The position numbers were made by a program, and so were the translations under genes. The notes beneath the pieces are model-generated. The model worked only from the letters and a program-made list of their open reading frames with translations, had not been told where the DNA came from and searched no databases. Below, piece after piece: positions 39,650-52,200 of a DNA stretch of 64,000 bases (position 1 is the stretch's first letter; each line of letters opens with the position of its first letter). Source of the stretch: Heliocidaris tuberculata (lineage: Eukaryota; Echinodermata; Echinoidea; Camarodonta; Echinometridae); NCBI GenBank assembly GCA_025618425.1, contig CM046845.1, positions 4,796,577-4,860,576 of the forward strand, given 5' to 3'.

Positions 39650-41636
39650 CACCCATACATACAGACACACAAAATTTGAGTAATGCGAGAGCATTATGAA
39701 AGGCTCAATGGAAGCTGTGTGGTACATTTTCTGCAATTTTCTTTGTTTCCTTTTTGTGTGTGTGAAAACTGAAGCTTGTGGTAGCAATACCTTTTTTACA
39801 AAAAAGTAAGGAATGAGTGACTGCGAGTTCTCCAAAAGCTATTGTGGCAAACTGGCAACTGTCAACATTCATTTCCGTTGCAAGGTTTTCCCTGATGAAC
39901 ATGGATGCTGAACTCAAGCTTTGTTCTATCTTCTTGTTCTTTCTCAAAACCAAGAGGGAATATTTTACTTTTCTATCTCTCTCTCGATTCATCTTCAAAA
40001 TTGCGTCACAGAAATCTAAGGAAGTTGAAATATTATACCCTTCTTCAAATAAGAAATACATAAATATTTACTCCGGTTAGGTGTGGTAGTGAGGTTAATT
40101 TCATGGACTCAATTCATAAAATTTTACTTTGTTGAAGCAGGACAGTAAAATTCCTCCCCTTGTTACTATTCTGTTTTATATCGGTGAGGAAATCATCGCT
40201 TAAACCCTATTAAACTTTAACCGTTATGAAATTTGCTCTGAACGGGATTAACGAGGATTACAATTTTACAACTATTATTTTTACGGTTTCCAGGACTAAT
40301 CCTTAAAGGAAATAGCACCACGCGAACTTCATGATAAAATAAATTGAAGTGAGTTTGACATCAATTAACCCATTCATTTGGATAATTTAACGTGACTGCT
40401 GAATTATCAGAGGAGATATTTTTTTTTCAAATGTCCTTGTTTTATTGAGAAAGAAAAAGAGTGAGTAGAAGTTAAAAAGACAACAATATCAAATGAAGAT
40501 TTACGTCTTAATCAAAATTATTTACTCATAGTTTGCTCAGGCTTATTTCCCAAGCGATGACCAATAAACAGAGCCAGTCGCGAGACCGTTATTATTTTTT
40601 TTTATAAGAGATCAACAGAAATATTTGTAGAGCTTCCAAAATTCTTATCAAAACCTCCGGGGCCACTTTTTAGAGGCAGCTGCTCGTGGCAATTTGCTTG
40701 GCGAATAAACTCAATTTCGGGGTAATCAGAATAGGAGTAATACCACCCAAATATTGCAAACACAAATATGGGATATCTTTTATTTGTTTCAGGACACACA
40801 AATCTGTTTTTTTTTTATGAAGCTTTGTGCTAACTTCAGAACAATTACAAGCATATTATCAAATTAGGTTGAGATAAATTCAATTATGATTTTGTGCAAT
40901 GCTTTTACGAAAATGCAGGTCGGCGGTGAAAGTAATTTGGTCATTACGGTCTTTATATTTTATCCTTAATTCATCAATGAATTTCAATGACAAAGAGTTT
41001 GAACCTTTTTACTAAACAGGTCAAAGGGGAAATGGTGATGTCCCCCCCCCCCCCCCCAATCTCTAAGGATAGTTTTCAGATTTATAATGGAGATTTGAGT
41101 ACAACGATTGTGCATATCACAGATCTAGCAGGAATCAAAAAACTTTGTTAACTTGAGGTGGTATGCAACCGATCTTTTATTATCATTACCATTATATTGT
41201 TACGAATCTTATGCATAATTAGGATGAGTTTTGGCACGGATGTGCAGTGCGAGGCGCCGGAAATATTCAAACCAAGAAATCACACTTAATTTCTCGTTTG
41301 TTTGTTTGTTTGTTGTTGTTTTTTTTGGAGTGATTTTGTAATTTATATTGTGTTGATGCCCTGCAATCCAAACCTTAACCCTATGAAAACTTTATTTTGT
41401 CAAATATATTTACACAAATATCCATACATACTCACACAAGAAAAATATAATATTAGCTTTCATCATACCGGTGTATCAAAAATAGACCATATTCGTCTTG
41501 CGGGTCGCAGCTTCTAAGATTGCAAAAGTGACGCGTACTTTTCTCGCGACGGGAAAACTGAATGAAAAATTTGGAAGCAGCCTCCAGCGAGAATGAAACA
41601 TTATATCGGAATGTTATGGTATTGTGCCTTCCACTC

Positions 41637-41670
<34 letters not shown>

Positions 41671-42964
41671 CACAGAGGTTATTCTGTTCTTGAATTTGTT
41701 AATGCCTTTTGTACCGTGTGTCAAAATCTTTTTTTGAATCAGAAGTAGAGAGAGAGAGAGGTGTTGGCTTCCTATATTTTGCTCAGTACAATGAAAATCT
41801 GATGCTTGGGATCCCTCTACAGTAGAGTATTCTCGATGTCCATGTACTATATTTCACCCATCGATAAGGTAGAGATCGATGATTTCACCTCGGTGTTTTG
41901 ATTATGCCAAAGATTTATACTGGATTATCTCAGAGTCGTTACTAGGCCTACGCCATTTCTTTGAGATTTTACCGATACAGTAGCAGAACGAAGACTGATC
42001 TGTCAGTTTAAAGGTGATTATTTGTATTATTTTCATAGTATCACTTTAATTAAGGTCGTAAAATATTTTGAATGGTTAGGTGGACATGATGAAATAACAA
42101 CGTTTAAACGGGACGATATTAAAGTTTTAAAAAGAAAATTCAAATAACTGTACTAAGATAGACAAGGTTAAAAGAGCTTCCCCTCTTTACTGGTTGTGTC
42201 GAAATGGACGCCGATCTAGCTCGCATGATTCGTAGAGAACTCGGGAAGCAACTTGGGATAGCTCGGCACAACTCGTAGGGAACTGGGAATACAACTCGGG
42301 ATAATTCGGCACAATTCGTGGAGAAATCGGGGAATCATCCGGGATCTATTTTGTGAAAGGATGATAATAATAATAATAATAAACCGTTCTTGTATAGCGC
42401 ATATGACATTATGATATAACGTCCCTATGCGCTTCCAAAGGGTTTGGATATTATTACCCTGGCTTTAGCTCCGGCAGCCGTAATCAGCGCACAGTGCATT
42501 TCAAGGATAAATCCTGCCAGGTACCCATTTAACGCCTGGGTGGAGAGAGGCAAATGTCTTGCCAAAAGACGTTAGTGCCGGGCTGAGATTCGAACCCTCA
42601 ACCCTAGGATTGAGAGTCAAGTGAATGAACCACTATACCACGACACCTCCTCATTGATCATTCAAGGATCAATTCTTATGGCCAGTTATACCTCTTTATA
42701 CTTTGACTATGCTGATATATTTGTTTAAATACACTATTACTTTTATTGTTTTTGTAGGTAACATCCTTATTTGTTATTATTGCCATTATGTTATTTATAT
42801 GAAATGCATTGTCTATATATTTATTTGTTTCAATGGACATTGTCTCCTCTGATTACGTACATTTTGGTTGTCCTGTCAGTATAAAAACGAATAAATCTCT
42901 CTCACACAATACACAGATCATCCCATTCCATTCTTCTGGTCATGTTATGAAGCTGGTGATAAGG

Positions 42965-43003
<39 letters not shown>

Positions 43004-43349
43004 CAACACTTAGCATTTAATTTCTACATTAAAACAAATCAAGGACTCGATATTTCCTTTCCCTGGGTTGATCATAATCGTAAAAATAGAATATCACTCA
43101 CTATTCCATCATAAATGAGTAAAGATGGAATATGGGTTAGGAAAGTATGTTAACATGAATAAACAATTCGCCAAGCATTGCATGTAAAAATAAAAGTGAT
43201 TTTATAACTAAAGGTCGTTGACCACATTCATGATGGTAGAGGGGCCTTTTCCTCTATGCTTCCTGAAAAATAACTTTTTATAATTATGACAGGGTATTTA
43301 AACCATACTGGTTGAAATGTTTTCTCGGAAACCTGGCAGTACAGACAAG

Positions 43350-43399
<50 letters not shown>

Positions 43400-45756
43400 G
43401 AGAGGAGTAGGTGGAGAGGAGGAGGAGGAGGAGGAGGGGGAAAGGAGAATGTGGAAAAGGAGGAGGAAAGAAGGAGGAGGAAGAAGAAGAAGAAGAAGAA
43501 GAAGAAGAAGAAGAAAGAAAGAAGAAGAAGAAGAAAGAAAGAAAGAAGAAGAAGAAAAAAAGTAGAAGAAGAAAAGTTGAGGAGGAGGAAAAAGAGGAGT
43601 TCCTGGTGGAGGAGGAGGAGGAGGAGAAGGAGGAGGGGAAAGGAAGAGCAGGAGGAAAGGAGTGACCTTCGCTATGTTTACATTCACGTCACAATGTCAA
43701 CGTGACTACACAAAGTTTTTGGCTGTTTGTCCGTTCCCTCGTTCTTCTCCTTCGCGGAATGTCCATGAAAAGAGGACCAACAATTGAATAATTGTTACTC
43801 CCATTTCATATTGTTTACTCTGAAACAATATCCTTATCATCATCATAAATTTTCTCTGCCACACGAAGGAGGGGGAACCAAGGATTAAGATAGACCGTGA
43901 TTGTATACAACACGCGCGTCTTGAAGACTGATGGTATTTGTATTCAAGACCCATTTGACGTCGCATATTTTGAAAAATTCTCCGTTCAGACGAGCTGATC
44001 TCGCTTTGTCAATTGACTAAAAAAAAAGAGTGTCTATCCTATCTGATTATTACCGCCCTTTTTATGTTTCCCTGCCCCTAAACATCGAGCCTAATTTATT
44101 TCCATGGGTTCGTTACCATTTTCCCTAGCGCGAAGGGATGCATTATTCTTCGTGATTATGGTTTTTACCAGTATAGGTCTAGAACCAGAAGTATAACATG
44201 GTGACGAAACTATATAATTTTATGTAGGGCTATCGACCGCTTGTCGATGTACTTATTAAATCACACACGTTTTGTTAACGATATGCTGTGATATATTGAG
44301 GAAATTCCGTTTAAGATTGGTTTACACCTCTTACGAATATACAGTCAGATTTAAGCCACACAATTGACTATGAATCTATCTAAACTCATACAGATGAATA
44401 ATTAGAACAAAGAGAAACACCTGTGTGTTTTTCTGTTTGTTTCTTTGTTGATTTACGTGTCTTGGAAAAATGTATGGCCTAAAGTATAATGAGCGTATCA
44501 ATATTAAAAAACAGACTCTCACAAATATCAAAATACCCACATCAAACTATGAATGCTTCCTGGTTGGGGCCAGCGTAGTGAAATTTCATCATTTTCACCT
44601 TTTGGTCAAATATTTCATTCTCTCTTAAGCAAAAGAACATATGTTACTAGCAGCAAAACTCGTTACAAAAATTAAAATGCGTCACTACAACTAGAAGCAT
44701 CATTTGAAATAACCTTTAGCACACGCTAAAAATCGTGTTGAGTTACTTATCGTTAAATCATAAAGATGCATCTGTTGAAAAATAAATGAAAAATAGTGGC
44801 ATTTTAAAAGGAGACAAGATTAATGTCTAAAAAAAAGGAAAGGAGAAAAAGAATAAGGAGACGAGAACATGAAAGTTTTTTGGTGTAAACGCACACGCTG
44901 GTCTTGCAAATCGTCTCACGGTCTGTATGTCATAAATCCTCGGGAAACCCTGGCAGAGTATTCCTATGCTATGAGTCATCATCGACTGCTAAGCCCTGGT
45001 CTTGTCACCTTAGCTGGTATGTTATTGCTTCGGTCGTAGATTGGTCGGGGCTCACAGAGCTGTCTTGGCAAAGTTTGACGGGGTCGCTGGCGGGGGTAGA
45101 GCTCCTCGCTGCGTCCGCTCCGACCACCGACGGTTCGTGCGTAGGCAGGCCCTGTCAACTTCGCGGTACACGGCCAAGCCCCGGGTGGCGGAGTGACACA
45201 AAACAGACATGGTCGTCAACAAACTGAGAGATAGTTCTCCTTTCTTTGTATCTTGTAGCTAATGGAATGGCTTAGAATTGTGATATAGATAAAGATGATA
45301 ACAACATAATTGAAAAGCTTGTTTCAATGTATGTTATGATTTATTTCTGTTAATGGATTTATGCTTTTCACTTACTCGACGATCCAAGAAGAGGGTGGAG
45401 AAAATTAAGGATGAGATTTTTTTTTTAAAGCGCTGTAGGTGTTAAGGCCAATAAAATAATGTTGAACTGTGACATTGCAAAAAAAACCGAGTAAGGAAAA
45501 GACACTGTCTCCGACGGAATATGAATGTTAGCTTAAACACAGAATAATTAGGGGTATGGATTGGGGGGGGGGGGCAGGGCATAACCAGAGGGTGCAGTAT
45601 ATCGATTAGAATAAATTAGGCACAGAATAAGAAGGAGAAAACAATGATGAGAGAGGGACAGACAGGTAGACAGACATTCAGACAGACCCCCGACAGATAC
45701 TTGCAAAAATATTAGCATACCGTGGGAGGAGAAAATACCCCCCCCCCCCCTGCTGA

Positions 45757-45795
<39 letters not shown>

Positions 45796-46514
45796 ACTGA
45801 CTTAAATAGGAGTAGGTCGTGGGTGGAAGGAATCCCCCCCCACCCCCGGTAGACATTCATACGGCGTTTGATCGTGCGGGGATGTGAGCCCGTATTTTTG
45901 GTGGGATGACGGCATCGCATTGGAATGCAGCAGGGGTCAGATTTCACGCCGTGCGCTCTAGGACCGCGTCCAGGGTCGGTCCTGAGGTCACGTTCGGGTC
46001 ATGTTCGAATGGCGAACGGTGGGGTCATAGAAGTGATCCCCAGGTTCAAGTCCCTCGAGGTGCCATCACCTCCCTTCCTCATCCCTTCCTACTCCCCCTA
46101 CCTCCCCATTCCATCTCGCATAATATCCTATATTTTTGTTTTAAAACATGTATACAGAAACAATGGAAAAACATTGGTGAGACCATGTTTAAGCGTTCGT
46201 CAAATTCCACCTGTTTCCCTGATAGTATTTTAGATATTCAGTTTTGATCGATAAATTTTGGGGGACATTGTCGCTGTAAATAACTTGTGTAAAGCGAGAA
46301 AATTTGGCCTGTATATCCGCATGATTGTTGAACGACTACAAGATGGAAAGTTGGTAAATCAAGTTATGTAAGTGTTTCATGATCAAAGGTAGACTGACAT
46401 TGCCCTTAGTAAATTCGACCTATATTGACTGCGACCGATACTTAGCGGGCTTTGCAGGTACCCCAACCCCTTCCATCTCATTCTACCCCCATCCCCCCCC
46501 CCCATCTCTCTCTT

Positions 46515-46590
<76 letters not shown>

Positions 46591-47359
46591 GTCCCACAAA
46601 CCACTCTTTCTACGGTTTTGCCCTTTTTTTTCCAACGTCACTGTCACGGGGGTATATAAAGACGCGCGTTTGATGAGATAGGGGAGAGCTATAGCAGCTA
46701 TATAGCAAGCAACCCCCGTCGATTTATATCTCGAGGCGATTTGTATTATTATCTCATCTTTTCATACTGTTTTCCTGCACCCCCAATGCACTTTAGAGCC
46801 GTCTCCCAGCGGAATTGGCAACACGCAAATCAAAGCTTTGTAACACCGACGTGGAGAGAGAGAGAAAAAAGACTGGTTTAGCCAAGATAATCGGGGAAAA
46901 TGTGTTAACTGCCACCAAAAATAATGGTTTTATGTCTCACTCATTTATTAGAGCGTGGGTTGTATTTAAGCTTATATAGGTTGGGATTAGATGCAGTGTT
47001 TTTCTTTATGAGTGTTCTGATGTTTTCTGATCACATTTGAACTTCCTCTGCTGCTTGGTGTTTAAATAGGTGTAAAAGAGGAGTAAACGAAGGGCAGTAG
47101 TTTCTGAAATATGCTAGACATGTGAAGAATACAGAATGGAGCGCTGTGCTCTGATCAGGTGCGAATTGCCCTTACAGTTTCATGACATGTTATTTATTCA
47201 TATTTTATTTATACATTGACTATTATTCAACTTATTAATGCCTGAACAAATATACTTTTTTCATCTAACACCCTTTTCTCTTAAAAAAAAACGAAATTAA
47301 TAAATAACTTTAACAATTACAATCATTATGTTTTCGATGTGTTCGCTATTGTCAGGGGC

Positions 47360-47406
<47 letters not shown>

Positions 47407-47691
47407 AAAAGGATAAATTTAATTTTTTTTAAATCACAGAACGTATTATTCAATTTTTAAGAGAATAAATGTTAATTATCTGCACCTATTCTTGATTGTT
47501 TCGTATTCTTCTATTTCTTTTTTTCTCTTTTTTTTTTTGGTGATAGGTGGAGGATCCAACGCAAACAACAAGGCACCTCACCCAGTGTGTCATGAGTATC
47601 CACCCGCCACAGGCCGATCGGTAAGCTGTCTTTGTAGTCATCTATCTCTATCTCTCACTCTCTCTCTCTCTCTCTCTCTCCACCTCTCTCA

Positions 47692-47737
<46 letters not shown>

Positions 47738-49267
47738 GTTCTCTTTCTTTCTCCTCTCCCCTCTTTGTTCCTTCTTTTTTCTCTCCTTAATCCTTAAACC
47801 TTTTAATACATTGCTTTTATTTTTCTTATCCAAAATACTAAGGTCGATTTTGGTTTTACTCTACTTAATTGAGTTATTCATTCTTTTATTTTTTTTTTGA
47901 TATCATTTTTTTTAAATTCATATATTTATTTTTGTATTTATTATTTTTTTAAATTTATTTTTATCTTTTTTTGGGGGGGGGGGCTTTAAGTAATTTTCTA
48001 CCCTTTATAGCATTTCTCATTTTGTTCCGTTGCCGAATGTCTTTCAGCCTTGTACATCAAAATACTTTGAAGGTTTCTCTTTTGCATACTAACGTGATCT
48101 CAATGATGCCATTGCCTATACGTAACGGTATCATATAATTATGTGTCTTGTATGATGAATGGTTTATCAAAATCAAAATCGATGATAGGTCAAAATATTT
48201 CTAAGAACAAAACCAATTTTTGATTAATACCACCTCAGCACGAAGTAGGAGATGATTAATCTAAGTTTCTCTTTCGTATACTAATTGAAAATATATCTTT
48301 ATCAATGTGACATCCAACACCATTTTGTTACTCAACCGTGTCCCTTTTTCCCTTTTTTTCTTCTCAGCCACGTTCGACTGGGGGTAACATTCGAGCCTTT
48401 CACTCTACGGGGTCTTACCCCACTGGAATAGGTAAGCTTCCCCTTCCCTTTCCTAATCTCTTTATCATTTTTATCCCATGCACAACTTCTCCTCCATAGC
48501 GTAATTAGCTGGTTGTGTATCCTAATTATTTACACTGGAAATTTAAGAATCATATCTTGTACAAGTTAAATGAAGATTTATTTCGTCAGACGCAAAGCTA
48601 ATATTCTGATTTTAAAAGATAACTATTGATCAAGCATCATTAACATTACCATGGATACGTATATAATCACGTCATTTTACTCTATACTGGAAGCTCCAAT
48701 TACATTTGTCGGTTTATCTCCGTATCACACATGCGCGAAAGTCTCTTGCGATCTTTGACTTAAATGTTGCACCTGCAACCCGACAACGATAAGGATTATC
48801 TTTCAGATGTGAAAGGGGGTTTGTTTCACTCATCAGCTGCCTGCGTGTCTCGCGAGTGCTAACTAACTTCCTCTTCGGCTTAGCTTCATTTCGTGGATTT
48901 TTATCCAAAAAGACAAGCTTTTGGCAAGATTGTTGAGACATAACTTTGATCCCAGAGAATTACGACGTAATTACAATGGCCAGATTATCTTTTCACCAAT
49001 GTGCATATTAAAGCTCATCGGTCTTTGCTTGAAAGGAGGGTTGGCTTAGACTGGGAGATTCTGCGGTTAAAATTATAACTGCTTTAGGAAAAATTAGGAC
49101 AGATTGTTTTTAAAAAATACAATTATAGAATTGAATAAATATACACATTCAAGAATTTAAGTAATTGTCCTTAATTTTTCATCAGTTCAGATGCCTAATT
49201 TTAAGTTTTTGACCTTACTTCTTAATATAAAGAAAGCATTACATTGATATCATTCATGTTCATGATT

Positions 49268-49299
<32 letters not shown>

Positions 49300-52200
49300 A
49301 ATGAGTTTAATGAGATTTGATTTAATTGGTGGATTAGTTGGCATTAAAATTAATATTTCTAATGTAATAATATTTCCCTTTCTCCTGCAGAATGCCCCGA
49401 AATGCCACATTCCAGTTACCCTTCTCACTATCCATCTATTTACGACTACCCTTACCAAAGCCCGGTGAGTAGATATTTAAAATTCTGCTAATTCTTCAAC
49501 TGGTATACTGACTCAGCCTTTACTATATTCTTTGAATACCATGTACAGTGCTGAAGATGGAACTAATATTATCAAGTTTTAAGCTCCTAAAATCGCCTTG
49601 ATATGTATAGAAATAGGAGATGGTTTCCGTTGACTTCTAACAACAAATACCGCGAAGTTTTCAAGTTCAGTTTTTAACCATTAATTGACAAAATACCGGA
49701 ATACTCTGTGAATATTATTTGCATTCATGTCCCTATAGATATAATCATAACATCACATAACGTGTTTTTAGACGATAAAAAAGGATGGTCGAAAAGCTGT
49801 AATGAAAATTTCGTTCAGCCAATTAAGACACAGATCAGTGAAAATATACTTGTCATGCTTGTGAAAGAGTGACAAGTCATGAAAACATTGACAAATTTTG
49901 AAAGAAAATGGACCAATCTTGCAACGAAAAATAAATAACTCCTAAGAAAGATGTACCAAATAGTTTAACAACGTACTTTGTTACAATGATATGTCAAAAA
50001 GACTTGAGATGTAACTAAAGAAATCTAACAAGTTTTAACAACACTTGGAAATAAAACCTTCTTCGCTAATATCCACGCAACCATTCCTCTATCGCGAACC
50101 TCAAAATGATTTGGATGAACGAAATTTCTCAAATATTGTCTCTCGAGGTTTAGATGCATCCCGAGTAATATCATTCAAGGAGCTCACGTAGTGAACTTGT
50201 GTTTTCTCATGGGTATGATGTTACTTACACAATGCGTTCGTCAGTATAGGGAAACACGGGGGCTTATTGTTCATAAGTCGTCAAAGCTTGTCAAATATCT
50301 TCGATTTCGAGTTTTTGATATTCACTGCGTCTTAAAGTGACGTTTGAGCTCCTCTGTTTTTAGTTCACTCCCCTTATTTTATGTTTTGTACAAGCATTTA
50401 GAATCAGACAACTGAAATTTATGTTGTACTTTATGCGTAATACAATTCAATTCAATCAAATAATTTTTAATCAAACGTACTTTGCAGCGAATTCTGATGT
50501 TATGGTGGTTATTTTACTATTTGATATTGAGGGTTTAGTCAGTTGACATTCTCATTTTGATAAGAGCCGAGAGATTAGGATTAACATGACTAAATTACTA
50601 GCTTTTCTTGATGAGGTGGGGAAAAATCCAGGGATTTTCATTGAAAATCATTTGCTTGTTTTTCCCCCTTGACAGATGTATGATGTGAGCATGGGTCCAT
50701 ACGCTACAGGCCTTTCACCGACAAGTGGAAGTAAGTATTACTTTCAGAATGGTGTGCAGATGTGATCAGGGACGGATCGAGGATTTTGTAATATATGACA
50801 TGCACTCAAAGACATCACATTTCTTAATTACTGATTTACTTTTAAAATCTCTAAATGTTTTGTCGTTTGTGAAAATACCATGTTAATATTTTGGTTATTA
50901 ATAATGGAAGTTTCGAGTAGAATAACACTACCCATTAATTATTAATCTATGTATTAAATAGCTCTTCTTTGACTAATTAATGTTAGTGTTTATTTTCTTC
51001 AAATTCAGGTTTCGGTTACTACCCCCACCACCAACAGAGCGCTATGACGCCTTCCAGCAACCGCCACCACCCGTACCACACCGGCCATCGTCTCCACCAC
51101 AACTCGACGGGATCGTCGGGGAGCTCCGTGGCAGAGCTCAATGAGATCACAGAGGTGATCAACGAAGACCTGAGTACAGGCAACATGAATGACCACCAGG
51201 GACATCATTACACCAATATGGACAACATGGATGTGGACATCCAGACACAGATGAAGATGGACTCAAATGCAGGTATGTGGTCGCTAATCTGTCTTCAGCC
51301 TTATGTGCTATTTTACTTTTACTTTTTTAGCATAGAGGTTTTAGTATGTACGTAATGATGATGTCGTAGATATTTCACCTTTCACCCAACCTGTCAAGTT
51401 CATTTTAAGATAGGCAACAGAGATCTTCAGCTTAAATTCAAATCAGAGTTACTTGTTGACCGAGCATTGATGTCTTGCCAAAGGCATTAGCTGCTTGATT
51501 TCGTTTCGAACCCGAGACCTTCTGGTTCCAAGAATACTGTTCTGTCCACTTAGCCATCACGACTCAAGAAACTTGTGTGTTGGCCTATTTCTTAATTGTC
51601 CCCTTTTCCCTTTTCCCTGAACAGCAATGCACCAGTACATCAATAACAACGACCCTTCCCAAATGAACTACCACGACCCCGCCTCTGTGACGTCATCCGG
51701 TAATACCATCCCCTACAATAGCGTGTCCAACGGGGGTGTGCCGCTGCAACGCTCATACTCGTCTCGCGCCGACTACGACCAGCAATCATCGCCGCCCACC
51801 GCCATCAACGCGATCACCATAGCTTCGAACGTCTTGTCCGGGGAGGGTGAGGGATTAGAAGCGTGTACAGCGGCGTCGGTAGGCATGAACGGACATTGCA
51901 GACGAGCTATCAAGGATGAAGATTCACATTGTTTACCAAGTGGTGAGTGAATTTTTTGTTTTTTTTAATGAAATTTCCACATTCCCATAACATTTCCATG
52001 TCCGGATGAGAGGAGGTGTGGGGGCACTCGACATGGAAAGTGTAAATACGAACTGCATATATTCCTCACTGGCCCTTAACGCAAGAGAGTCAAGTGTACC
52101 AAATTTACACAATCTGGAATTTTTCCACAGTCGTGGGCTTCAAACGTTGCGACCGATCTCTTGCATCAAACATTAAGCAACCACCACCTACTTTACAGTG

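Larger units (their letters stand above)
39386..47546 (+). other. irf4-like: IRF intron 3 (8.2 kb)
   Basis: GTAAGT...GATAG intron that separates the DNA-binding domain exons from the linker exons. It contains GT, C and TA runs just past the donor, a tRNA-derived SINE (42.4 kb), a 300-nt polypurine tract (43.35 kb), two CpG-richer patches (44.93-45.2 and 45.9-46.06 kb) and a long CT run (46.5 kb). No coding exon is recognised in it. Confidence 0.7.

Noticed and set aside
43298..43705. Long Glu/Lys/Arg or Pro/Ser/Leu ORFs
   Set aside because: Artefacts of the polypurine tract inside IRF intron 3.
44904..45227. 107-codon ORF in IRF intron 3
   Set aside because: Follows a GC-richer patch but shows no known domain, and the frame is not bounded by splice sites that fit the gene.
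46036..46056. B-box-like CAGGTTCAAGTCC, possible tRNA gene or SINE
   Set aside because: No pairing T stem, no A box at the right distance and no acceptor stem.
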